From Helicobacteraceae bacterium (GTDB lineage: Bacteria; Campylobacterota; Campylobacteria; Campylobacterales; Sulfurimonadaceae), in NCBI GenBank assembly GCA_024635885.1, contig JAGXIA010000045.1, positions 1 to 8,192 of the forward strand: a DNA stretch of 8,192 bases. The letters are read 5' to 3'. Below, in pieces: positions 1-6,325 of this stretch (position 1 is its first letter; each line of letters starts with the position of its first letter). The position numbers and the translations under genes are program-made. The notes beneath the pieces are model-generated. The model was not told the origin of the DNA. It made no database searches and saw only the letters and a program-made list of their open reading frames with translations.

Positions 1-419
1 ACGGCAGCCTTCATAGCTTCGGCAGATATCGCACCATTTTCATCAACATCAACATAAGTCACATCAACACCGAAGTCGCTTAAATACAGAAGTGTGTCAA
101 GAACAGAAGGGTGTTCAACTGATGTCGTTACTATATGATTTTTCTCTGGATTTTTCAAAATATATTTGAAAAATATACCTTTGAGTACAGCATTATTACT
201 CTCTGTCGCACAAGAAGTTATCAAGATGTCATCTGCATCAGGTACACGAAGAGCATCATACATCTCACCCAAGGCAACATTCAGTGCAGGACGAACATCC
301 ATTCCGTACTGATGTAAAGAGTTTGGATTACCGTATAACTCTTCAAAAAATGGTTGCATTTTTACTTTTACCAATGGATCTATTTTTGTTGTTGCGTTAT
401 TATCCAGATATACTCTCAT
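1..419 (-). CDS. nifS: Cysteine desulfurase NifS, N-terminal 139 residues (partial, runs off left edge)
   Basis: Pyridoxal-phosphate enzyme that takes sulfur from L-cysteine, leaving alanine, and passes it as persulfide to scaffold proteins for nitrogenase Fe-S clusters. The visible N-terminus MRVYLDNNATTKIDPLV is typical of the NifS/IscS class V aminotransferase fold. It is followed by GNPNSLH (residues 30-36), the ATESNN cofactor-binding stretch (71-76) and the VEHPSV motif, with H103 expected to stack on the PLP ring. The PLP lysine and the active-site cysteine lie beyond the window. The ATG overlaps the clpX stop codon by one base (TAATG), and an AGGAG ribosome binding site lies about eight bases upstream inside clpX, so translation is probably coupled. 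The YLDNNAT opening and the nif context favour NifS over the housekeeping IscS. Confidence 0.93.
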   Translation of the reverse strand, partial: MRVYLDNNATTKIDPLVKVKMQPFFEELYGNPNSLHQYGMDVRPALNVALGEMYDALRVPDADDILITSCATESNNAVLKGIFFKYILKNPEKNHIVTTSVEHPSVLDTLLYLSDFGVDVTYVDVDENGAISAEAMKAA

Positions 420-1627
420 TACTCTTGCTCCTGTTTCTTATAAGTTAATATAGGTTTTTTAGTCGGGTCTTTTACTAGAGCTTCTGTGATTATACAGCTC
501 TCTAAATTTTCATCTGATGGGCATGAATATTGCAACGGCAGCATTATTTCTTCAATAATTCCGCGTAATCCACGTGCACCAACTCCTCTCTCAACAGCTT
601 CTCTGGCTATCTCTTTGAGTGCTTTAGCTTCAAAATCAAGTTTAATTCCATCCATGTCAAACATTGCTTGAAACTGTTTGATAAGAGCATTGTCGGGCTC
701 TTGGAGAATTTGTACCATTTGATCTAAAGTAAGCTCGCGAAGCTGTGCAATAACGGGTATACGACCAATAAATTCAGGAATGATTCCATAATGAATAAGA
801 GCTTTTTGGTCAACTTTAAAGTCCTTACTTTTCTCTTTTGCAACCGAATCAAATCCGACTCTGTTTGTTTTTTTCGTGTTGGCATCAGGTACTAAACCTA
901 CAAAGGCACCACCACAGACAAAGAGTACATGTGAAGTGTCAAAAAGTACAGTCTCGGTTGTGGAATTTTTACGGCTTCCTTTGACAGGAACATAAACATC
1001 AGCACCCTCAAGTATTTTAAGCAGTCCTTGTTGAACACCTTCACCTGAGACATCTCTGCCCATAGTAGATGATTCACTCTTTCGAGCTATTTTGTCTATC
1101 TCATCTATGTAAATAATACCACGCTGAGCCAGTTCTATGTCATAGTTTGCAGCTGCAAGAAGACGCGATAAAATAGACTCAACATCTTCACCTACATATC
1201 CGGCTTCTGTCAGAGCAGTAGCATCTGCAACGGCAAAAGGAACATTCATAATACGTGCCAGTGAAGTAGCAAGCAGGGTTTTACCGCTACCTGTTGGTCC
1301 AAGTAGCAAGATATTACTTTTTTGAAGTTCAATATTATTATAGATAGGATTTTCAATACGTTTGTAGTGATTGTAAAGTGCAACAGCAAGTACTTTTTTA
1401 GCATCTTCCTGACCTATAATATGCTTGTTTAGATGGGCAACTATTTGCTCTGGCTTAGGCAGAGCAGTGTCCATCTCTGCACGTTGTTCATACTTTACCT
1501 CTTTTTGCAGGATACTAGAACAGGTAGTTACACATTCGTTACATATATGTGTTGTTTCAGATGAGAACATTTTTTTGACTTCACTTTGTTTACGTCCACA
1601 AAATGAACAGACTTTTTCTTCACTCAT
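419..1627 (-). CDS. clpX: ClpX, AAA+ unfoldase of a nif-associated ClpXP protease
   Basis: ATP-driven unfoldase that recognises proteins and threads them into ClpP. At 402 residues it is slightly shorter than E. coli ClpX (424). An N-terminal C4 zinc-binding domain is visible (C7, C10, C29, C32). It is followed by Walker A GPTGSGKT (110-117), the GYVG pore loop (143-146), Walker B IIYIDEID (171-178), the second pore region RDVSGEGVQQ (191-200), a likely arginine finger at R289 and sensor-2 GARGLR (350-355). The ClpP-docking loop, IGF in E. coli, reads VGF (257-259), which should still dock. The substrate-contacting RKH loop reads RKN (219-221), an unusual change. It overlaps clpP by one base and has a good AAGGA site eight bases before its ATG. 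Because it lies between nif genes it is probably a nif-dedicated paralogue. Azotobacter has a nif-linked ClpX2 that controls NifB and NifEN levels. Confidence 0.95.
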   Translation of the reverse strand: MSEEKVCSFCGRKQSEVKKMFSSETTHICNECVTTCSSILQKEVKYEQRAEMDTALPKPEQIVAHLNKHIIGQEDAKKVLAVALYNHYKRIENPIYNNIELQKSNILLLGPTGSGKTLLATSLARIMNVPFAVADATALTEAGYVGEDVESILSRLLAAANYDIELAQRGIIYIDEIDKIARKSESSTMGRDVSGEGVQQGLLKILEGADVYVPVKGSRKNSTTETVLFDTSHVLFVCGGAFVGLVPDANTKKTNRVGFDSVAKEKSKDFKVDQKALIHYGIIPEFIGRIPVIAQLRELTLDQMVQILQEPDNALIKQFQAMFDMDGIKLDFEAKALKEIAREAVERGVGARGLRGIIEEIMLPLQYSCPSDENLESCIITEALVKDPTKKPILTYKKQEQE

Positions 1628-2223
1628 TAGTCATCCTTTATGAGAATTTTTTCTAATAGTTTGTCGGCCAATCCGAATTTAATCGCTTCAGCTGCCTCAT
1701 AATAGTTGTCACGATCGCTTTGTTTTTCAATAGTTTTAACATTTTGTCCCGTCGCCTTTGCTAGAATTTTGTAAAGTCTTCTCTTCAAGCTAAGTATATG
1801 ATTGGCTTGAATCTCAATATCACTGGCTTGACCAGATGTTCCACCCAGAGGCTGGTGAATCATAACCTCTGCATTTGGCATGATATATCTGTGTCCTTTC
1901 TCTCCGCATGTAAAAAGTACGGCTGCCATAGAGGCAACCATCCCCATAGCATAAGTATAAACAGGAGCATGAATCAATTCCATAGTATCTAGAATTGCAA
2001 GTCCTGCCATTACTGAGCCGCCAGGAGAACTTATGTAAACATGGATGGGTTCCTCAGAATCTTCAGCTTCAAGGTAAAGAAGCTGTGAAACTATGATACC
2101 CATCATCTGATCATCAACTTGTTCTGTAATCATAATAACTCTGTCATTCAGCAGTTTAGAGAAAAGGTCAAAGTACTTTTCTCCTTTTGGTGAACGGTCT
2201 TTTACAGTTGGAATTATTGGCAT
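1627..2223 (-). CDS. clpP: ClpP, serine protease subunit of the nif-associated ClpXP
   Basis: Proteolytic chamber subunit that degrades proteins fed by ClpX. Its 198 residues are close to the mature length of E. coli ClpP, and the protein begins almost directly at the mature N-terminus, so there is little or no propeptide. The catalytic triad is intact by position and motif: S98 in VASMAA, H123 in MIHQP and D172 in SDRDNY. The SSPGGSVMAG oxyanion-region motif lies at 65-74 and the handle-region QPLGGTSGQASDIEIQA follows the catalytic histidine. An AAGGA ribosome binding site precedes the ATG. It lies 12 bases after the SIR2-like gene, and its stop codon overlaps the clpX start (TAATG). A complete clpP-clpX pair between nif genes suggests a dedicated protease rather than the cell's only copy, but whether a second pair exists cannot be seen here. 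Confidence 0.96.
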   Translation of the reverse strand: MPIIPTVKDRSPKGEKYFDLFSKLLNDRVIMITEQVDDQMMGIIVSQLLYLEAEDSEEPIHVYISSPGGSVMAGLAILDTMELIHAPVYTYAMGMVASMAAVLFTCGEKGHRYIMPNAEVMIHQPLGGTSGQASDIEIQANHILSLKRRLYKILAKATGQNVKTIEKQSDRDNYYEAAEAIKFGLADKLLEKILIKDD

Positions 2224-2235
2224 GTGGAAATCCTT

Positions 2236-3066
2236 TTATACAAATGATTTAATAAACTCATCTAGAGACATATTTATGACTTCTAGTTTATGTTTTTCAA
2301 CAAACTTTTTCTCTTTTCTTCCCAGCTCTTTGTCCGTAATAACATAACCGCCTTCTGAGTCAAATGTCAGCTCATTCGCCACCATTCTGTCAGTGTCACG
2401 GTCAAAAGATGTTCCTAAAAAAAGGTATTTTTTTGTTTTTCTATATGTTTTAAGTACTGGAGGTAGAGCAAATCCGCCCATAGCTTCAGTCAACCAATCA
2501 ACATAGTCAGCATCTGACATTACAAAAGTAGGCTCTGGAAGTGTAGAACCCATCGGTTTAAATAAAATCTTTTTTGCATCGTCTAAAACATCATCTTCAA
2601 CTAAAAAATATTTTTTATTTTCTACATCATAGTCGTAGGTCTCATAGCGATTTTTTTCAGCAGTTATACGAGATTTACCTATAATCATACAGTGAGGCTC
2701 ATATGCGAGTAACTCTTGGAGTTTAGAATCTCTATTTGTATCTATTATATATCTTGGCAACATATCAACAATCACTTTATGAAGAGGTGTCGGCTCAAAA
2801 TCTTTAGTATAGAGATGATTTACAAGTTGTGTTAAATACTGAATTCCACGTCTCTCTTCGAGGTGCATTGCAGCACGGGAATATTCAAACATTAAACGCT
2901 GACTCATCGGTCTTCCGTTGTTTAGCATTAGTATCATCGAGTCTGAGTCAAAAGGCATCTGTTCGCCATCTTTAGTTTTAGTATCTTTAAATATACCAAG
3001 TCCGAAGTAGGGTACAGTAGTTTGATTTCTCAACTCTTTTTTTATTGTTTCAATTACATCATTCAT
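2236..3066 (-). CDS. SIR2-like (NAD-binding Rossmann-type) protein of the nif operon
   Basis: SIR2-like proteins bind NAD or ADP-ribose; many bacterial members are NADases. I start at the internal ATG at 3066 (276 residues) because it forms a TAATG overlap with the preceding gene and has AAGGA eight bases upstream. The ATG at 3075 would sit directly on that Shine-Dalgarno sequence. Blocks matching the family, in order: VPYFGLGIF (18-26, like the family's glycine-rich first loop), TPLHK then IDTNRD (N111, at the place of TTNYD), FKPMGSTLPEPTFVMSDADY (at the place of the K-L-H-G segment) and YLFLGTSFDRDTDRMV (like the LFLGxSxxD motif). The usual histidine of K-L-H-G is M172 here, so NADase activity may be lost or altered. 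Its place between redox-like and Clp genes in a nif operon suggests a regulatory or protective role, which is inference. No membrane segment or signal peptide is evident. Confidence 0.75.
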   Translation of the reverse strand: MNDVIETIKKELRNQTTVPYFGLGIFKDTKTKDGEQMPFDSDSMILMLNNGRPMSQRLMFEYSRAAMHLEERRGIQYLTQLVNHLYTKDFEPTPLHKVIVDMLPRYIIDTNRDSKLQELLAYEPHCMIIGKSRITAEKNRYETYDYDVENKKYFLVEDDVLDDAKKILFKPMGSTLPEPTFVMSDADYVDWLTEAMGGFALPPVLKTYRKTKKYLFLGTSFDRDTDRMVANELTFDSEGGYVITDKELGRKEKKFVEKHKLEVINMSLDEFIKSFV

Positions 3067-3581
3067 TAGTGGCATCCTTTTCCAGTGTAGCAGACTTGAG
3101 CTGCCATAATTTTACGAAGTAGTGTGTCTATATTAAACTTGTCATCTATGTCTTTAGTAAATTCATCATGAAATATTGCCCCGTCTTTTGAGACTAAAAT
3201 CAATGCTTTTGTGAATTCATTGTTATATGGTTCACCTTTTAATCTAGTGCCATAAAAATCGCCCAGCTCTTGGTCTGCGTCAATTAAAAAATCTATTTTT
3301 TCTAAGTTTGGATTTTTATGTAAATCATTGGCAACTATAAGAGCAGCGGTTACTTCATACTCACCGCCTTTTGGCAAGATATCATTAATCTCTGTTAGCT
3401 CTTTTATAAATACATCATCTATAAAAGGAGTAGTAATAATAAGCTGTGTCTTACCATTTTGTCCACCAACAATATGAGTGTTATTCTCTGTATCTTTAAG
3501 CTTTACTTCTTCACAAGCGTAACCTATATCAAGAGGTAAATCTTCAAGATGCATGGTTGATGTTTTGTATGTTATTTGCAT
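3066..3581 (-). CDS. Thioredoxin/peroxiredoxin-fold protein resembling thiol peroxidase (Tpx), lacking the peroxidatic cysteine
   Basis: 171 residues with the layout of a Tpx-type peroxiredoxin. A strand-turn TQLIITTPFIDDVFIKEL (45-62) corresponds to the family's stretch around the peroxidatic cysteine. YGTRLKGEPYNNEF followed by TKALILVSKDGAIF (110-137) corresponds to the late substrate-loop and beta-strand region. By this alignment the peroxidatic cysteine is F58, so it should not be a normal peroxidase. Only three cysteines are present: C23, and C164 and C170 in a short C-terminal CYTGKGC tail that could form a disulfide or bind metal. The chosen ATG has GGAG seven bases upstream. This gives a 38-base overlap with the NifX-like gene before it, so a later start at M10 (3554) is possible but less supported. 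Its TAA overlaps the SIR2-like start. A redox-sensing or scaffold role in nitrogenase maturation is inference. Confidence 0.7.
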   Translation of the reverse strand: MQITYKTSTMHLEDLPLDIGYACEEVKLKDTENNTHIVGGQNGKTQLIITTPFIDDVFIKELTEINDILPKGGEYEVTAALIVANDLHKNPNLEKIDFLIDADQELGDFYGTRLKGEPYNNEFTKALILVSKDGAIFHDEFTKDIDDKFNIDTLLRKIMAAQVCYTGKGCH

Positions 3582-3984
3582 AAAATGCTCCTATTAGAAA
3601 ATTTTGTATTGCTAAGTCTGCAGTTTTAATTATTGTAGGAATTTTAAATACCGTTACGCCGGCATTTTTGAGAGTATTAGAGAGATTATTGCAAAATTTA
3701 TCAGCTAGTAGATAACTGCAGTTTCCAATAGTCTCTACTAAAGCATAATGCTCACATATATGTTCTATCTCATTTTGAATCTCGGTATCGCATTCACACA
3801 TGACTTCGATATTTTTAATTTTATTCTCTTTATAAAGATATCTCGGGTTATCAACAATACTCGTAAGAGTAAAGCTAACATCAGTTTTATCACCACTAAT
3901 ATAATAGACAGCAAACTTTGGAGCTGTATAAGGGTTGTAACGATAAAGTATCAGTTCTTCGTCTATAGGGACAGCTACATTCAT
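3544..3984 (-). CDS. NifX/NafY-family iron-molybdenum cofactor (precursor) binding protein
   Basis: 146 residues, first gene of the minus-strand operon. The C-terminal half, EHYALVETIGNCSYLLADKF followed by NTLKNAGVTVFKIPTIIKTADLAIQNFL, matches the dinitrogenase FeMo-cofactor biosynthesis domain shared by NifX, NafY, VnfX and the NifB C-terminus. In such domains the alpha/beta fold holds NifB-co or FeMo-co. The N-terminus (MNVAVPIDEELILYRYNPYTAPKF) is also domain-like. Five cysteines (C63, C65, C77, C89, C98) and H79 cluster in the middle and could be cluster ligands. It carries no radical-SAM portion, so it is a carrier or chaperone and not an enzyme of the NifB kind. An AAGG lies about nine bases before the ATG. 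It overlaps the Tpx-like gene by 38 bases. I cannot tell NifX from NafY or a lineage-specific relative, so I give no symbol. Confidence 0.72.
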   Translation of the reverse strand: MNVAVPIDEELILYRYNPYTAPKFAVYYISGDKTDVSFTLTSIVDNPRYLYKENKIKNIEVMCECDTEIQNEIEHICEHYALVETIGNCSYLLADKFCNNLSNTLKNAGVTVFKIPTIIKTADLAIQNFLIGAFYANNIQNINHAS

Positions 3985-4003
3985 TTAAGTTAACCTTGCA
4001 TAT

Positions 4004-4009
4004 ATTATA
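4004..4009 (-). promoter_or_regulatory. Possible -10 element for the minus-strand nif operon
   Basis: A perfect TATAAT on the minus strand, about 20 bases before the start codon of the NifX-like gene. No good -35 is seen, which is common in Campylobacterota. The implied leader would be very short, beginning near the AAGG at 3994-3997, so the true start may come from another site. I found no TGGCAC-N5-TTGC sigma-54 promoter between 3985 and 4265. Confidence 0.3.
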
Positions 4010-4054
4010 TGTTTGGTGTTGCATTAATTATTCTAGAAGAAGGTATTTAAGAAA

Positions 4055-4126
4055 ATGAGAAGAGCAGCATTAGAAGAACAAAAACTACGCGTAATGACAA
4101 AAAGAAGACAAAATTGTAGTTTGTGA
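4055..4126 (+). pseudogene. Short 23-codon reading frame, probable gene remnant in the left repeat
   Basis: ATG-initiated frame reading MRRAALEEQKLRVMTKRRQNCSL. Its last part, TKRRQNC, is encoded by the conserved block of the left repeat. The related frame in the right repeat reads TKKRQNC and continues for another 18 residues before its stop. After the TGA here, a shifted frame reads LEHIM, resembling LLERHM in the right copy, which suggests a decayed copy of the same coding end. An AGAAGG lies 12 bases upstream, too far to be a strong ribosome binding site. It may alternatively be chance coding inside a regulatory repeat. I do not recognise the protein. Confidence 0.25.
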
Positions 4127-4179
4127 GTTTTTAAAGCAGATAATATTGCTAGAACACATTATGTAATACTCTGATATAT
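4097..4179 (+). repeat. Left copy of an 83-base imperfect direct repeat
   Basis: The first 21 bases (4097-4117, core AAGACAAAATTGT) match 6365-6385 at 20 of 21 positions. After a divergent stretch of 31 bases (30 in the other copy) comes CTAGAAC (4149-4155), then TATG, AATACTC and ATATAT, matching the right copy at roughly 26 of 32 positions. Both copies face the same way and span the same total length. They bracket the RloA/RloB-like gene pair, and each ends about 70 to 90 bases before a gene start. Confidence 0.75.
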
Positions 4180-4230
4180 TTAATAATAAAGTTAATATTT
4201 GTATATATTTATCAAATACATCATTAATTA

Positions 4231-4239
4231 TGTTATAGT
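4231..4239 (+). promoter_or_regulatory. Probable extended -10 promoter of the RloA/RloB-like operon
   Basis: TGT followed by TATAGT forms an extended -10 (TGn plus a five-of-six match to TATAAT), 27 bases before the ATG at 4266. The run AATAAGGG just downstream provides the ribosome binding site. No convincing -35 is visible, and the upstream sequence is very AT-rich. This would give the module its own promoter, independent of nif control. Confidence 0.4.
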
Positions 4240-4265
4240 AATAAAAAATAAATAAGGGTTTTGTT

Positions 4266-5540
4266 ATGTTCTTACAATTTAGTGTAAATAATTTTAGATC
4301 AATTAAAGATACAATTACTTTTAGTATGGCTACTGCTTCTAAAGATGAAAACAACGTATTTAAAGTTAGAAATTATGAACTACTTACAAGTGCAGTAATT
4401 TATGGTGCAAATGCAAGCGGTAAAAGTAATGTTTTAAAAGCTATGGCTTTTATGAAGAATGTAGTTTTAAACAAAAGCAAGGTTATTCAATCAACTGACA
4501 CACTTCCTCATGATTCATTTAAACTAAACACTTCTACACAAGAGGCTTCAAGTACCTTTGAAATTGTTTTTTTTATTGATGAAATCAAATATAGATACGG
4601 TTTTGAAATGGATGATACAACTGTTTATTCAGAGTGGTTATATGCAGATGAAAAAGGTAAAGAAGCAAAACTTTTTTATAGAGATAGTGAAGATGAACAT
4701 TATGTCAATCCAACTAGATTTAAAGAGGGTTTTATTTTTTTTGACACTGCAAAATCAAAAATAAAAGTTTCTAAAAACCAGCTCTTTATATGGAAGTGTG
4801 ACCAAGATGATGGAGAGATTTCGAAGAGTATTTTAAAATGGTTCAACCGTTTTAACTTAATTGATGGACTTAATCATGGTGGATATGTGAACTATACAAT
4901 GAAGAAAATGGAAGATATTGAGTTTAAAAATAGAATTATTGATTTAGTTAAAACTGCTGATATTGGTATAGAAGATATTATTTTAAAAGAAGAAGAAATA
5001 CCAAAAATAGTATTTGATAAGACACCTTTTTCTGAAGAATTTTTAAACAAAATGTTTGAAGAGCATGGAAATAAAATACCTATAATTAAAACATATCATA
5101 AAAAATTTGATGAAAATAACAATGAAATAGGAACAACTATTTTTGAATTAGATAATGAAGAATCAATAGGTACAAGAAAGTTTTTTAAAATGTCGGCACC
5201 GATTTTAAATACTCTTATAGAGGGAAAAATTTTGATGATAGATGAACTTGATGCAAGCTTACACCCTATACTGACAAAGCATCTTATTAAACTATTTCAT
5301 GATAAAGAGATAAACACAAAAAATGCACAGCTTATATTTACAACACATGATACAAACCTGTTGAAACCATACATTTTTAGAAGAGATCAAGTCTGGCTTA
5401 CCGAAAAAGACAAATATGCTGCAACAGATATTTATTCACTTGCGCAATTTAAAAATGTACGTAAAGACGAGGATTTTGAAAAGCAATATATTCAAGGTAA
5501 ATACGGGGCTATCCCGTACCTTGGAAAGTTTGAGTTTTAG
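4266..5540 (+). CDS. AAA/ABC-type ATPase, RloA-like (AAA_15 family), of a two-gene defence-type module
   Basis: 424-residue SMC/ABC-like ATPase. The opening MFLQFSVNNFRSIKD is the usual start of this family, followed by Walker A GANASGKS (47-54). A poorly conserved, charged middle insert follows (about 90-290). Then come a signature-like EESIGTRKFF (298-307), Walker B KILMIDELDASLHP (321-334, D326 and E327) and the switch histidine in FTTHD (H361). The end YIQGKYGAIPYLG is characteristic of RloA-like proteins paired with RloB. The start is supported by AAGGG eight bases upstream. The downstream RloB-family gene begins two bases after its stop, so the two are surely co-expressed. RloA and RloB were first named for genes linked to type I restriction loci in Campylobacter jejuni. 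Related ATPase-Toprim pairs such as PARIS act against phages. There is no restriction gene next to it here. The gene is more AT-rich than nifB, which suggests acquisition. Confidence 0.82.
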   Translation: MFLQFSVNNFRSIKDTITFSMATASKDENNVFKVRNYELLTSAVIYGANASGKSNVLKAMAFMKNVVLNKSKVIQSTDTLPHDSFKLNTSTQEASSTFEIVFFIDEIKYRYGFEMDDTTVYSEWLYADEKGKEAKLFYRDSEDEHYVNPTRFKEGFIFFDTAKSKIKVSKNQLFIWKCDQDDGEISKSILKWFNRFNLIDGLNHGGYVNYTMKKMEDIEFKNRIIDLVKTADIGIEDIILKEEEIPKIVFDKTPFSEEFLNKMFEEHGNKIPIIKTYHKKFDENNNEIGTTIFELDNEESIGTRKFFKMSAPILNTLIEGKILMIDELDASLHPILTKHLIKLFHDKEINTKNAQLIFTTHDTNLLKPYIFRRDQVWLTEKDKYAATDIYSLAQFKNVRKDEDFEKQYIQGKYGAIPYLGKFEF

Positions 5541-5542
5541 TT

Positions 5543-6286
5543 ATGGCAAGAATTAAAAAAGCTAGTGGCATTAAGAAGAATAGTGAGCAAGACGAAACAG
5601 ATTTTCAACGTATAGCAGAAAATAAAAATAAAATTCAAGATATTATAATTGCCTGTGAGGATAAAGTTTCTGCTCCTACTTATTTTAAGATGATAGTTTC
5701 AAAACTTATTCAAAATAGAGCCATTACACAAGACTCTTTTGTAATAGCGACACCACATAATACTCACCCAACTGGAGTACTAGCAGATTTAGTAAATCAT
5801 CAATGTGATAATGGTAAAACTTACCAAGAATTTGAGCATAAGTGGATAGTAATAGATAGAGACAAAGAGCGAGTAAATGGTGGAGGACACACTAAAGAAG
5901 ATTTTAACAATGCTATTAAAGATGCTGAAAAGTTAGAAGTAGATGTAGCTTACGCTATTGATTCTTTTGAAATTTGGTATTTATTACATTTTGATTATAG
6001 AGATACTGCCATTTCTCGAGATGATATATTAGATACAATTATCAAAAAATTAAAGGCTATAAATTTATCTAAATTTGATAAACTTAACAAAAAAAATATC
6101 AAAAATAAAGAAAATACAAAGTTGATATTTGTAGAACTATTAGGAATGCAAGAGACAGCAATTAAAAATGCAGAGAGACTTTTGGAAAGTAGTCCAGAAA
6201 ATAATGATCCATCTACAACTGTACATAAGTTAGTTGAACTATTAAATGGATTAGATAAAAACACAGAACAAACAACAATTAAATAA
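5543..6286 (+). CDS. RloB-family protein (Toprim-like nuclease candidate), partner of the ATPase
   Basis: 247 residues. After a lysine-rich N-terminus (MARIKKASGIKK) come features of the RloB family: IIIACEDKVSAPTYF (34-48) with acidic E39, the aspartate pair in WIVIDRDKE (D105, D107), the strongly conserved DSFEIWYLLHF (140-150) and a final NDPSTTVHKLVELL (221-234). The E followed by D-x-D arrangement resembles a Toprim metal site, so a nuclease role activated by the ATPase is plausible, as in AriB of PARIS. Activity is inference. The start lies two bases after the ATPase stop with no strong Shine-Dalgarno, pointing to translational coupling. Base composition is extreme: the 60 bases at 6061-6120 hold only 7 G or C, against 27 of 60 in nifB at 7261-7320. 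This fits horizontal origin. It appears intact. Confidence 0.82.
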   Translation: MARIKKASGIKKNSEQDETDFQRIAENKNKIQDIIIACEDKVSAPTYFKMIVSKLIQNRAITQDSFVIATPHNTHPTGVLADLVNHQCDNGKTYQEFEHKWIVIDRDKERVNGGGHTKEDFNNAIKDAEKLEVDVAYAIDSFEIWYLLHFDYRDTAISRDDILDTIIKKLKAINLSKFDKLNKKNIKNKENTKLIFVELLGMQETAIKNAERLLESSPENNDPSTTVHKLVELLNGLDKNTEQTTIK

Positions 6287-6294
6287 ATCTACAT

Positions 6295-6325
6295 TTTTTC
6301 TATGAAGTTTTACTTTATAGAAAAA
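6295..6325. other. Hairpin after the RloB-like gene, possible transcript end
   Basis: Arms TTTTTCTATGAAG (6295-6307) and CTTTATAGAAAAA (6313-6325) pair over 13 positions with one G-U wobble around a five-base loop. It begins nine bases after the RloB-like stop codon. The T-run is on the 5' arm instead of the 3' side, so it is not a classic rho-independent terminator on the plus strand. It may instead protect the 3' end of the transcript or terminate weakly. It also overlaps the start of the small frame at 6302. Confidence 0.4.

Noticed and set aside
135..317. 60-codon plus-strand frame at the left edge
   Set aside because: It is the opposite strand of nifS, whose frame encodes conserved motifs.
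4085..4354. 89-codon minus-strand open frame over the ATPase start
   Set aside because: It overlaps the repeat and the well-supported ATPase start, has low-complexity AT-driven composition and no ribosome binding site or recognisable domain.
5995..6264. 89-codon minus-strand open frame inside the RloB-like gene
   Set aside because: Serine- and leucine-rich antisense shadow of a clearly coding RloB-family frame.
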